A DNA stretch of 64,000 bases from JAXMAR01 sp046350295 (GTDB taxonomy: Bacteria > Planctomycetota > Planctomycetia > Gemmatales > Gemmataceae). This document shows positions 8,750-17,515 of this stretch, in pieces. Position numbers and translations under genes: made by a program. Under the pieces are notes generated by a model that saw only the letters and a program-made list of their open reading frames with translations, searched no databases and had not been told where the DNA came from. The stretch lies in contig JAXMAR010000044.1 in the NCBI GenBank assembly GCA_046350295.1, positions 1-64,000 of the forward strand, written 5' to 3'. The first letter of the stretch is position 1. Every line of letters starts with the position of its first letter.

Positions 8750-9937
8750 ATGGTTGATCTGCTGCGCGACCTGTCCGATCCGCTGCCGGTTTGGCTGCTG
8801 TGGCTGGGGGCGGTGATCGGACATGGCTTCCTGATGACGACGGCGCTCAATGTCCTTTACGCCTGGCCGCTGCCGCACCGGCTGCTGCGTTTCACGCGCA
8901 AGATCGACATCCTGATCGTGCTGGCCGGGCCGGTCCTGTTTCTCATCGCCGTCGCGCCGTGGGGACAGGCGGGGTTGGACTGGTATGGCTCCGGCGTTCG
9001 CTTTTACCTGGCGCCGTACACAGTGTTCTGCTGTGTCTTCGGCTTGATCGTGGCGCCCCTGGCGCAGATCGGGTACTGGCTCCGTCGGACGGCCCCCCAG
9101 CTGATCGCGGAGCAGGCGGAGGTCGTCGACGTGGCGCGGGTTCTGGGCACGCCACCGGCGGGCCGGGGCAAGCATTTCAAGCTGACGACGCTGCCGGGCA
9201 ACCAGGTGTTCCAGGTCGAGTTCCGCAATCTGACACTCCAGATGCCGCAGCTCCCCGCCGCCTGGGAGGGTTTGTCGATCCTGCACTTGACGGACTTGCA
9301 CTTTCGCGGCACGCCGGATCGGGCTTTCTATCAGTACGTAGTCGAGAAGAGCATGGCGGCCGGAACCCCGGACATCGTCGCGATCACGGGGGACGTGGTC
9401 GATAGCTCATGGCACCATCGCTGGATCGTCCCCATCCTCGGCCGGCTGCGCTGGAACCTGGCCGGGTATGCGATCCTGGGCAACCACGATTCGTGGCGCG
9501 ACACGCAGGTGATCCGGCGGCGCTTGTCGCGTCTGGGTTTGCAGGTGCTGGGCAACGGCTGGCGCGCGCTCGACGTTCGCGGCGAACGCATGCTGGTCGT
9601 CGGCCAGGAGTGCCCGTGGTTCAAGCCGGCGCCCGATCCGTCGGCCTGGCCGGAGGCGGCGTTCAAGCTGTGCCTGAGCCACACGCCCGACAATATCCCG
9701 TGGGCGAAGAAGCATGGGATCGATCTGATGCTGGCGGGGCACGTCCATGGGGGACAGATACGGCTGCCGCTCATCGGCTCGGTTTTCTGTCCGAGCCGCT
9801 TCAGCCGGCGTTACGATTGCGGCACGTTCTTCGAGGCGCCGACGCTGATGCACGTGAGCCGGGGCCTGGCGGGCCAGCATCCGCTGCGTTTCCGCTGCCG
9901 GCCGGAGGTGACGCGGATCGTGTTGACGCGGAAGTGA
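8750..9937 (+). CDS. membrane-associated metallophosphoesterase (YkuE-like)
   Basis: This is a 395-residue protein. The N-terminal part has three or four membrane helices (about residues 14-120). The calcineurin-like domain follows from about residue 175, with all metal motifs: LTDLHFRGTP, ITGDVVDSSW, ILGNHDSW, CLSHTPDN and AGHVHGGQ. Such enzymes hydrolyse phosphodiesters with two metal ions. The family includes membrane-linked lipid phosphoesterases, but the substrate here is unknown. The ATG at 8750 was chosen because the in-frame sequence before it lies in the preceding intergenic stretch and is Arg/Gly-rich. It is co-directional with the EamA gene 41 nt upstream. Confidence 0.88.
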   Translation: MVDLLRDLSDPLPVWLLWLGAVIGHGFLMTTALNVLYAWPLPHRLLRFTRKIDILIVLAGPVLFLIAVAPWGQAGLDWYGSGVRFYLAPYTVFCCVFGLIVAPLAQIGYWLRRTAPQLIAEQAEVVDVARVLGTPPAGRGKHFKLTTLPGNQVFQVEFRNLTLQMPQLPAAWEGLSILHLTDLHFRGTPDRAFYQYVVEKSMAAGTPDIVAITGDVVDSSWHHRWIVPILGRLRWNLAGYAILGNHDSWRDTQVIRRRLSRLGLQVLGNGWRALDVRGERMLVVGQECPWFKPAPDPSAWPEAAFKLCLSHTPDNIPWAKKHGIDLMLAGHVHGGQIRLPLIGSVFCPSRFSRRYDCGTFFEAPTLMHVSRGLAGQHPLRFRCRPEVTRIVLTRK

Positions 9938-9950
9938 TAGATCGGTTTTC

Positions 9951-10021
9951 TACCACGGAAAGCACGGAAAACACGGAAGAGGAGGCTGTTTTGTTCCGTG
10001 TTTTCCGTGCTTTCCGTGGTA
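9951..10021. repeat. 28-bp perfect inverted repeat with 15-nt loop
   Basis: The arm 9951-9978 is the exact reverse complement of 9994-10021; the loop 9979-9993 contains GAGGAGGCTG. Each arm is itself built of three imperfect CACGGAAA units, so the element is a palindrome of short direct repeats. It sits between the metallophosphoesterase stop and msrA. It could act as a terminator or mRNA-end stabiliser, though no T-tract follows. Confidence 0.85.
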
Positions 10022-10055
10022 GTTGGCCGGCATCTAAGGACACGAGGAGGTCGTC

Positions 10056-10589
10056 ATGAATAGCGAGAAGGCGACGTTGGCGGGCGGTTGTTTTTGGTGC
10101 CTGGAGGCGGCGTTCGAGCTTTTGGACGGCGTCGAGAAGGTCGAGTCGGGTTACGCAGGCGGGGAGATGGAAAACCCGAGCTACCGGGCCGTGTGCAATG
10201 GGAACACCGGGCATGCGGAGGTGGTGCAGGTCACGTTCGACCCGGCGAAGATCACGTATCGGGAGCTGCTGCTAATCTTCTTCACGATTCACGACCCGAC
10301 GACTCTGAACCGGCAGGGGGCGGACGTCGGAACGCAGTATCGCTCGGCGATCTTCTATCACGACGAAAAGCAAAAGGCGGAAGCGGAGGCGGTGATCGCG
10401 GAACTCAACGCCCAGAAGATCTGGGACAAACCGATCGTGACGGAGGTCGTCCCGCTCGCGAAGTTCTACAAGGCGGAGGAATACCACCAGGGCTACTTCC
10501 GGGCCAACCCGAGCCAGCCCTATTGCCAGGCGGTGGTGTCGCCGAAGGTGACGAAGGTGCGGAAGCTGTTTGCGGCGAAGCTGAAGTGA
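10056..10589 (+). CDS. msrA: peptide-methionine (S)-S-oxide reductase MsrA
   Basis: This 177-residue cytoplasmic enzyme reduces methionine-S-sulfoxide in proteins using thioredoxin. The catalytic motif GGCFWC lies at residues 10-15, with Cys12 as nucleophile. SGYAGGEMENPSY, NGNTGHAEVVQVTFDP, FFTIHDPTTLNRQGADVGTQ and the YHQGYF segment are all characteristic of MsrA. The ending SQPYCQAVVSPKV matches the usual C-terminus. The start at 10056 is preceded by a GAGGAGG ribosome binding site. It is convergent with the AP-superfamily gene at 10600, with a 10-nt gap. Confidence 0.97.
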   Translation: MNSEKATLAGGCFWCLEAAFELLDGVEKVESGYAGGEMENPSYRAVCNGNTGHAEVVQVTFDPAKITYRELLLIFFTIHDPTTLNRQGADVGTQYRSAIFYHDEKQKAEAEAVIAELNAQKIWDKPIVTEVVPLAKFYKAEEYHQGYFRANPSQPYCQAVVSPKVTKVRKLFAAKLK

Positions 10590-10599
10590 CACCGAGGAG

Positions 10600-11700
10600 T
10601 CATTTCAGCGGCAGCGGCCGCGCGGCCTTGGGGCAGAAGAGGTTGTAGTCCTCGCCGAGGAGACGGGCGATGGTCGCGGCGACCTGGGACTGGGTGGTCT
10701 CGATGTCGCGGCGGACGCCGAGGCATGGGATGTCGGGACCCATGGCGGCGATCCAGATCTGTTCGGCGTTGGGGATGCGCGGGCCGTGATCGGGCCAGTT
10801 CTCGCGCGTCGGACCCCGGCCGTGGTCGGTCGTGATCAGCAGGTTGGTCTTGCCGGCGTATTCGGGCATCTTCTGGAGCAGCGTCCACAGCTCGGCGAGA
10901 AAGCGGTCTGCCTTGTTCGCGGCGTCGAGGTACAGGTCGTAGCGGCGGGCGTGGCCCCATTCGTCCGTTTCTCCCAGACCAATGAACATCACGCGCGGCT
11001 TGTGACGCTTGAGGTGCTCGAGCGCCGCCTGCATCGTGGTCACGTCGAAGCCGTTGTCCGGCCAGATGCGCGGCAAGCGCTCGATGAGGTCGTTGACGGC
11101 GCGTTGTCGCTCGGTGAGGGGCGTATCAGCAAGAGGGAACCAGCCGGAGCTGACTTTGAGACCGCTGCGTTTGACGTTGAAGATGTAGGGGAAGACGTCC
11201 CAGGTGCAGAAGACGCCGATCCGGTCCTTGAAGGCGGGCTGTTGCTGGAGGAACTCGAGGACGTTGACGTTTGGATTGAGCCGCTTGTCGTTGGAGGCGA
11301 TGCGGCGATCGGGGAAGCCGCACAGCATCTCGCTGTAGCCGGGGTAGGAGAATTTTAGGCCGTTGGTGACCGCGGCCCTGGCGTTGCAAAAAGCGTCGCC
11401 GAAGATCTGCCCCTCGCGGGCGACGGTGTTCCAGAAGAAGGGGAGCAGGCAGTCGCGGCGTTGTTCGGCGTCATCACGCCAGTAGCGTTTCTTGAGGCCG
11501 AGGAGGTCCTTGACGCCGCCGTGCTTGGCGTGGATGAGGACGTCGTCGGCCCCGGAGAAGACCTCCTGCCAGCGGAAGCCGTCGAGGATAACGACGACGA
11601 GGTTCTCCGCGCGGCGTGGGGCGTCGGCCCGGGCGACGGCAGGGACAAGGAGGAGGATGAGGGCAAGGCAGCGGCTGGGTGGCATGCTTTTGCGGGTCAT
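10600..11700 (-). CDS. secreted alkaline-phosphatase-superfamily hydrolase
   Basis: This 366-residue protein has a signal peptide (CLALILLLVPAVARA, cleaved near residue 25). Core motifs of the alkaline phosphatase/phosphodiesterase superfamily are present. NLVVVILDGFRWQEVFSG supplies the first metal-binding Asp. SYPGYSEMLCGFPD supplies the nucleophile region. FIGLGETDEWGHARRYD and LLITTDHGRGP supply the second set of metal ligands. It probably cleaves phosphate or sulfate esters outside the cytoplasm; the substrate is unknown. It is a monocistronic minus-strand gene, separated from the helicase by about 120 nt that contain a dispersed repeat. Confidence 0.85.
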   Translation of the reverse strand: MTRKSMPPSRCLALILLLVPAVARADAPRRAENLVVVILDGFRWQEVFSGADDVLIHAKHGGVKDLLGLKKRYWRDDAEQRRDCLLPFFWNTVAREGQIFGDAFCNARAAVTNGLKFSYPGYSEMLCGFPDRRIASNDKRLNPNVNVLEFLQQQPAFKDRIGVFCTWDVFPYIFNVKRSGLKVSSGWFPLADTPLTERQRAVNDLIERLPRIWPDNGFDVTTMQAALEHLKRHKPRVMFIGLGETDEWGHARRYDLYLDAANKADRFLAELWTLLQKMPEYAGKTNLLITTDHGRGPTRENWPDHGPRIPNAEQIWIAAMGPDIPCLGVRRDIETTQSQVAATIARLLGEDYNLFCPKAARPLPLK

Positions 11701-11784
11701 GGCAAGGCTCGTTGAACTGTCGGCTCACACCGCAAAAGCATGCTTGGCGGCGCCTCTTTGAGGAGGATTCTGTTTCGGGCGCTT

Positions 11785-11813
11785 CCTCCGGGGGCTTACG
11801 CCGCCCGGCTCGC
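11785..11813 (+). repeat. dispersed repeat copy 2
   Basis: This copy is identical to 7642-7670 at 28 of 29 positions. It lies between the stop of the SNF2 helicase and the start of the AP-superfamily gene. Confidence 0.6.
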
Positions 11814-11817
11814 CGTG

Positions 11818-14184
11818 TCAGCGCACGCCTTGCAGCATGCCGAGGAGCCCACCGAGGGCTTGGGTTAATTGCCCGAGGATTTCCGGGGTCGGCAGCGGCA
11901 GCTTCACGTATTGCTCGCCGGTCCGCTCATCGCGCACCACGCCGATCGCCGGCTTCGACGCATGGCCATTATCCTGTCGAGGCGCCCCGCTCGCAAGCTG
12001 TTTGACGAAGTCCAGGCCCGCCTGCATCAGGCCCGCCCAGGGATCGGCGGCCGCGACTTGCGCGGGCGCCACCGGCTTTCGCGTCCGTTGCGCCGCGCTC
12101 AGCTGCGGCGCAGAACGATACTCGTCTTCGGCGCGCGGCTGCGGGATGGCGGTCGTCGTCTTCTCCACGGTCTCCATGAACTTGGTGAGCCGGCTGCCGC
12201 CGAGGAAGACTTCCTTCTCGCCGCCGTCCAGCACGCCGGCGAACAGCGATTTCTTGAACTGCAAGACGCCGAGCATGCCTTCCTCGATCGTCCCCTGGGC
12301 GACGAAGTTGATCGCCTGCACCGGCCGCTGCTGGCCGAGGCGGTGGACCCGGCCGATGCGCTGCTCGAGGACGGCGGGGTTCCAGGGCAGGTCCATGTTG
12401 ATGACGACGCTGGCGAACTGGAGGTTGAGGCCGACGCCGCCGGCGTCGGTGGCGAGGAAGATGCGGCAGTCGGGCTCGTCGCGGAAGCGGTCGACAAGGC
12501 TTTTCCGCTGCTGGCCGGGGACGCCGCCGTGGAAGAGCACGTGGCCGAGCTTGCGCTCTTCCAGGCGTTCGACGATCAGCTCGTGCATCCTGAGCCACTG
12601 GCTGAAGATGACGACCTTGGCGGTCGGGTCTTCGAGGAGCTCGTCGAGCGTCGTCATCAACTCGTCGGCCTTGACGCCGTGGTCGGTTTCCTGATCGAGC
12701 AGATAGGTGCTGTCGCAGGACATGCGCATGTTCTGCAGGGCGATCATGAGGCGGCGCTGGTCGGCCTCGGAGAGGAACTTGTACATGCGCCACTTGTACA
12801 CGATGCGGGCAACGATGTCCCGGTTCTCAGCGTGCATCTCGCCCTGCTGCGGCGTCATCGGCACGAAGATGTTGTTGTCGATCCGCTTGGGAAGCTGGCT
12901 CAGGACCATGTCCTTGCGGCGCCGCAGCAACACCGGCTCGAGCGTCTTGCCGATCCGGTCGAGGTCGCGATAGCCGACGACCTTGCCGTGCTCGTCCGTG
13001 ACCTGGTGGTCGTGCATGAGGCGGTAGGTGGGGCCGAGGCGGAAGCGGTCGACGAACTGGACGATGGAGACGAGCTCTTCGAGGCGGTTTTCGAGCGGCG
13101 TGCCGGTGAGGACGATGGCGTAGGGGGAATCGATGCGCTTGACGGAGCGGGCGACGCGCGTGTTCCAGTTCTTGATGCGCTGGGCCTCGTCGAGGATGAC
13201 CAGCTCCGGCTCCCAGGCGCGGATGAGGTCGAGGTCGGCGTGGACCGTGTCGTAGTTCATGATCTTGAAGAACGCCGGCGTCCTGAACTGCATCTGCCGC
13301 ATCGGCTGCAGGCCGCCGATGACCTGGACGGAGCGGTCGGTGAAGCGTTCGATCTCGCGCTCCCACTGGTGCTTGAGAGAGGTGGGGCAGATGATGAGGA
13401 CGCGCTCGACGCCGAGATGGCGGGCGGCTGGCAACGACGGCTACGAGATGGTCTACCAGGTATCCTACGTCGCCGACGAGCAGCAGCCGGAGCGGCGAAG
13501 AAGGCCTCGGCCTGGCCTGATAAGCAAGCTCCCGCATGGCGGCTTCTACTTCATCTCGGCGACGAGGCCATGAAGAGGCGTCGGCGAGATGGCGCGGTGT
13601 TCGTCATGCACCCTCGACGACGAGGCCGGGCCACCTCCTCGCGGCCAGCAACGCCGACGATCGACCTGGCCGACTTCGTCGATTATCGAGCGCTCAAGGC
13701 GTCGTCACCGAATACCGTCATATCGAGAAATGGCGGCGAAGCCGGCACCTGCAGGCGTCGCCGGCGAAACGGACATCGCGTTGCTGATCATCGAGCGGAC
13801 CCGGAACTTCGCTGAAGAACGATGGCCGGCGTCGGCGGGCTGCCGCCGCGTTTGGCTTCGAAACTGCCCAAGGCGAACTCGATGTGCTTACCAGGTGCCG
13901 AGATGGTTGGTGGCGAAGTCGCCACCCAGGAGCAGAAGTTGGCGCCGGCTCTTTGCCGCGAACGAGGACGCGGTGAAGGCTTTCGATTGCGGGTTGGCGA
14001 CCTGGAACTCGGAGAAGATCGGGTAGTCGCCGAGGTTCTTGAGCTGGAAGGACTGCTGGCGGCCGAACTGGCGGCGCAGCTCGATCTGCCACTCTTCGAG
14101 GGACATGTCGGCGGGGCGGCTCTGGCGCGAGAGCTGGCGGCGCCTCGTTTTGGGGCTGGTTGGTGGGGTGACGAGCCGTGTCAT
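11818..14184 (-). CDS. SNF2/DEAD-box helicase, frameshifted in N-terminal third
   Basis: The intact C-terminal frame (11818-13434) covers the SNF2 ATPase: ICPTSLKHQWEREIERF (motif Ia), LVILDEAQRIKNW (II), VLTGTPLENRLEEL (III), and TDAGGVGLNLQF and QRIGRVHRLGQQRPVQ (V-VI). Upstream, the frame restarts at ATG 14184 (MTRLVTPPTSPKTRRR). It reads SLEEWQIELRRQFGRQQ and then a damaged SWIM-type zinc finger around DFATNHLGT. Between 13435 and 13950 the expected reading frame jumps several times. Bases around 13438-13490 still resemble a Walker A region (DEMGLGKTIQ-like) but are scrambled. I read this as one gene of about 780 codons with base-call errors. The protein probably remodels nucleic-acid/protein complexes. 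The last 150 residues are a non-conserved tail. Confidence 0.82.
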
Positions 14185-14447
14185 GATCGCCCTCCCGGCG
14201 AGCGTCCTGTGAGATGGGGAATCCGTTACCGGGGAATTTTACGGGGCAGGGCCGGGCAAAGGCAAGAAAAAGGGGTCCGGTTGTAAGGGCGCGTCAAGCT
14301 CTTCCCGACCGGCAAAGTTCATCTCTGCTGACGCGCGGCTTGTGTAAATTTGCCATTTATCCCAGATACCCTGAACGGTCGGTCTGCTACGATCGGGGAA
14401 CTTTTTCCGGCCGGTTCCCCTTTTGGGCTTTGTGGAGGATACTGCAT

Positions 14448-15227
14448 ATGTACTCGATTGTGCTCATGACTGCTCTCTACCGCTGGTCCGCGGCGCCTGA
14501 CTTCTGTCATGGGCGGCTGGAGCTGCCATAACGCCTGCTATGGCGGCTGCACGGGCGGCTGCTGGAGCTGCTCCGGTTGCTCCGGCTGCTGCTCGGGCTG
14601 CTGGGGTGGCTGCTGCTCCGGCTATGGCTACATGAACATTGACGGCGTCAACCTCTGCCACGGCTCCTGGGGCGGCTATGGCGCCTACTACGGCGGCGGC
14701 TACTATGGCTACGGCTGCTCCTGCTTCGGCTGCTACGGCGCTGCGCCCAACTTCTACGCCCCCTTCGGCTGCCACGGCTGCTACAGCGCCTACTCCGGCT
14801 GGGAAGCACGCTGCAGCCTCGGGCTCCACGTTCACGGGGACGGTGGACCTCGGCCCGCCCGATCCCAAGGCGAAGGGCAAGATCGAGAGACGACAACCCG
14901 CCGCCCGTGAAAGAGAAAAACTGCCCGACGGCAAGCTTCCGGAAGAGACGCCTGAACAACCGGGCCCGCGTCGTCATCGACGTGCCGGCAGACGCGAAGC
15001 TCTACATCGACGGCCACCTGATGAAGACGACCTCGGCTCGCCGCATCTTCCAGACGCCGGACCTGGTCGCCGGGCAGACCTATTTCTACGACCTGAAAGT
15101 CGAAGTCGTGCGCGAAGGCAAGACGCTGAGCGAGACGCAGCGCGTCCTGCTCCGCCCGGGCTACAGCGCGACCGCCTCGTTCGCGACCATGGACCGCGCG
15201 GAGACCGCGACGGCGCGGCGTGAGTGA
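14448..15227 (+). pseudogene. TIGR03000-domain, Cys/Gly-rich surface protein, frameshifted
   Basis: A GGAGG site precedes ATG 14448 (MYSIVLMTAL). An apparent one-base insertion near 14510 moves the frame to a Gly/Cys/Tyr-rich stretch (GGWSCHNACYGGCTGGCWSC). A second shift follows near 14800 (GSTFTGTVDLGPPDPKAKGK). A third near 14930 leads into the TIGR03000 domain: ARVVIDVPADAKLYIDGHLM, then TSARRIFQTPDL and YFYDLKVEVVREGK. TIGR03000 is a planctomycete-specific domain attached to low-complexity regions in probable envelope proteins. The domain and composition survive across all shifts, so the breaks are likely sequencing errors. A T-tailed terminator follows at 15331-15363. Confidence 0.8.
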
Positions 15228-15238
15228 TCTCCGAGCTA

Positions 15239-15320
15239 TCAGCTTACAGCTATCAGCTATCAGCCAGACCTGGCCGCCCGATTACTGCTGACTGGCTGAG
15301 AGCTGATAGCTGTAAGCTGA
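15239..15320. repeat. inverted repeat (20-bp perfect core)
   Basis: 15239-15258 is the exact reverse complement of 15301-15320; adding nine of the next ten bases inward extends the stem (15259-15267 against 15292-15300). The arms are made of AGCTATCAGCT-like units. It lies just after the TIGR03000 gene, ahead of a simple terminator. Confidence 0.75.
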
Positions 15321-15330
15321 CGGCTGAATC

Positions 15331-15363
15331 GAACGCCTCGCGAAAGCGGGGCGTTTTTGTTTT
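15331..15363 (+). terminator. rho-independent terminator
   Basis: The stem ACGCCTCGC-GAAA-GCGGGGCGT has one G-T wobble and is followed by TTTTTGTTTTC. It is positioned to end the TIGR03000 transcript before the MFS gene. Confidence 0.75.
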
Positions 15364-15383
15364 CGTCGCCGCCGCGCCTCGCC

Positions 15384-15389
15384 TATAAT
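15384..15389 (+). promoter_or_regulatory. -10 box TATAAT
   Basis: A consensus TATAAT lies 10 nt before the preferred ATG at 15400. It overlaps the alternative ATG at 15388, which argues for the 15400 start. Confidence 0.45.
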
Positions 15390-15399
15390 GCGACCCATC

Positions 15400-16835
15400 A
15401 TGCAAAAGCCAACGCGCGTTCGTTACGGGGTGCTCGGATTCTGCTGCGCCCTGTCGATGATCACCTATCTGGATCGGGTCTGCTTCGGGACGGTCGCCCC
15501 TTACATCCAGAGCGAGTTCGGATTGAGCGAGACGGAGAAGGGCCTGCTCTTCACCGCCTTCGCGCTCGCCTATGCCGTGTTCGAAGTGCCGACCGGCTGG
15601 CTCGGCGATGTCTTCGGGCCGCGCAAGACGCTGATCCGCATCGTGCTGTGGTGGTCGGCGTTCACGATGCTGACGGCGGCGATTTTTCCGACGCCGGTCC
15701 CGTGGGTGGGCTTTTCGCTGCTGGTAGGGGTGCGTTTCTTGTTCCGGGGTGGGGGAGGCGGGGGCGTACCCGAACATCGCCACGCGCTTCACAACTGGTT
15801 CCCGTTCGCAACGCGCGTTCGCCAAGGGGACGGTGTGGATGGCGGGCCGCTTCGCCGGCGGGATCACCACCTTCATCGTGCTGGCGCTGATGTACGAGAC
15901 CGTCACGACGCCGACGGCAGCCGGGGCGAGGCGCCGGAAAAGACCATGCACTGGCGGCACATCTTCTTCATCTTCGGCGCCCTGGGCATCGCCTGGTGCC
16001 TCGTCTTTTCCTGGTTCCGCGATCGGCCGGAGCGAGAAGGCCGGGGTGAACGCCGCAGGCGGCTCATCCATGGGGACGCGGCGAGGCACTCGGCAGACGC
16101 GTCCGCGTGCCCTGGAGGCAAGCTGCTCGGGAACGCCAACCTGTGGATCTTGTGCGCGATGTACTTCTGCGCCCTCGTACGGGTGGTATTTCAACATCAC
16201 CTACCTGCCCGGGTATCTGCGTGATTACTATGGTCAGACCGGCGGCGAAGTTCACGCGCGAGTTCTCGAATACTTCTCGCTCATGGCCGGGGTCGCCCCT
16301 GCTGCTCGGCGCCCTCGCCTGTTTCCTGGGTGGCGTCCTCAGCGACTCCTTCATCGCCCGCACGGGCAACAAGAAATGGGGCCGGCGTCTGTTCGGCGTC
16401 CTGGGCCACGGCCTGGCCGCCGTCTGCTACTTCATCGCCATCTTCGCCGGCGACAGCGTCTGGCTCTTCGTCGGCGCCGTCGCATTCGCCGCCTTCTTCA
16501 ACGACATGATGATGGGCGCCGCCTGGGCCAGCTGCATCGACATCGGCAAACGCTACTCGGGCGTCGTCTCCGGCTGCATGAACACCGTGGGCAACCTGGG
16601 TGGGGCGGCCGCGGGCTTCGTGACCGGCTTCATCATCGACCTGGCGAAGAAAGGGGCGACCAGCGACACGCCGCAAGCCATCCACGAAGCGAGCAAGGTC
16701 GGCTGGCACATCAATTTCGCGTCGTTCAGCGCGGTCTTCGTCATCGGCACCATTTGCTGGCTCCTGTTCGACTCGACCCGGCCGATCGAGCCGGAGGAGC
16801 CGTGCGAGACGCTGGACGCGCCGCCGACGATTTGA
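15400..16835 (+). pseudogene. MFS transporter (ACS/glucarate-type), multiple frameshifts
   Basis: The protein can be followed through three or more frames. MQKPTRVRYGVLGF and ITYLDRVCFGTVAPYIQSEF come first, then FEVPTGWLGDVFGPRKTL, the conserved MFS loop. After an extra base near 15750 the reading continues AYPNIATRF, QRAFAKGTVWMAGR and MYETVTT. Later come HWRHIFFIFGALGIAWCLV, YFNITYLPGYLRDYYGQ and finally FLGGVLSDSFIARTGNKKWG to the end. This is the anion:cation symporter type of major facilitator with about 12 helices, typically importing organic acids or sugar acids. Every block is conserved and only the frame changes, so sequencing indels are the simplest explanation. Confidence 0.8.
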
Positions 16836-16861
16836 GACGCGGCGGGATTCGGTCGATTCGC

Positions 16862-16867
16862 TAGAAT
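16862..16867 (+). promoter_or_regulatory. possible -10 box (TAGAAT)
   Basis: GCTAGAATG lies about 95 nt before the ferredoxin start and resembles the GCTANAAT hexamers seen before other genes in this window. No clear -35 is seen. Confidence 0.3.
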
Positions 16868-16961
16868 GAACAGAGTATTGTTTAGCCCCGCGTTGCCAGG
16901 GCCAGGGGCGGACTGCGTCCTCGGTCGAGCGCTCCAGTGAAAGCGGAGAAGGAGAGAGTCC

Positions 16962-17420
16962 ATGGCCAGGGCCGGAAAAACCGGAAAAAGCTGCCGAAGG
17001 CGCTGGCGGTGGTGAACGCGGATAACTGCACCGGCTGCGAGGCCTGCGTCGGGTCTGCGCGGGCTCGATTGCATCTACAAGGTGCCGAAGATCGATCCAG
17101 CCGGTGCGCGAGCTTCGTCGACATCGACCTGGGCAGCAAGGCCATCGGCTGCGACCTGTGCGACGCTGGTGCCCCCTGGACGCCATCGAGACCGATCCCC
17201 CCTCCAGATCGCCAGCCGCGTGGCACAGAGGGGCCGCCGGAATACGTCGAGGAAGAACTGGGACAAGCTGGTCGCCGTGGCCCAGAGCATTCGATCGGCA
17301 AGTCGAGCAGCGGCGAGAAATGTCAAGGTGCGCACGGTGAGCGCGGCGAACTGCCCTCACCGCCGTGCGGGCGTGGCGTCTCTTTCTGCAGGTGTTTGTT
17401 GCTATTTCCTCGCCGTCTCC
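16962..17420 (+). pseudogene. 4Fe-4S ferredoxin-type protein, frameshifted
   Basis: A GAGAAGGAGAGAG ribosome binding region precedes ATG 16962. Across shifted frames the protein shows VVNADNCTGCEACV (first cluster, N-terminal part), then CIYKVPKIDPAGA, then DLGSKAIGCDLC followed by CPLDAIE in another frame (second cluster). A helical tail around NWDKLVAVAQSI follows. This is a two-cluster ferredoxin of about 150 residues, an electron carrier. It lies directly upstream of a DUF3501 gene, which suggests a joint redox role. At least four one-base shifts are needed; cysteine spacing is recovered once they are corrected. The 3' boundary is uncertain. Confidence 0.7.
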
Positions 17421-17515
17421 TCTCCAACTCGTCTTGATCTTTTTCTCGTCTCCCGGCATGGTGTCGCCTGCGCTCTATCGGGCTGGCTCGCGACTCGCCA
17501 AGGCGCCCGACCAGG

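Noticed and set aside
9951..10021. CRISPR-like short repeats
   Set aside because: The repeated unit is inverted and unspaced; there are no spacers and no cas genes.
14509..14910. Metallothionein-like Cys-rich protein as an independent gene
   Set aside because: It lines up with the N-terminal signal before it and the TIGR03000 domain after it once indels are allowed, so it is part of one protein.
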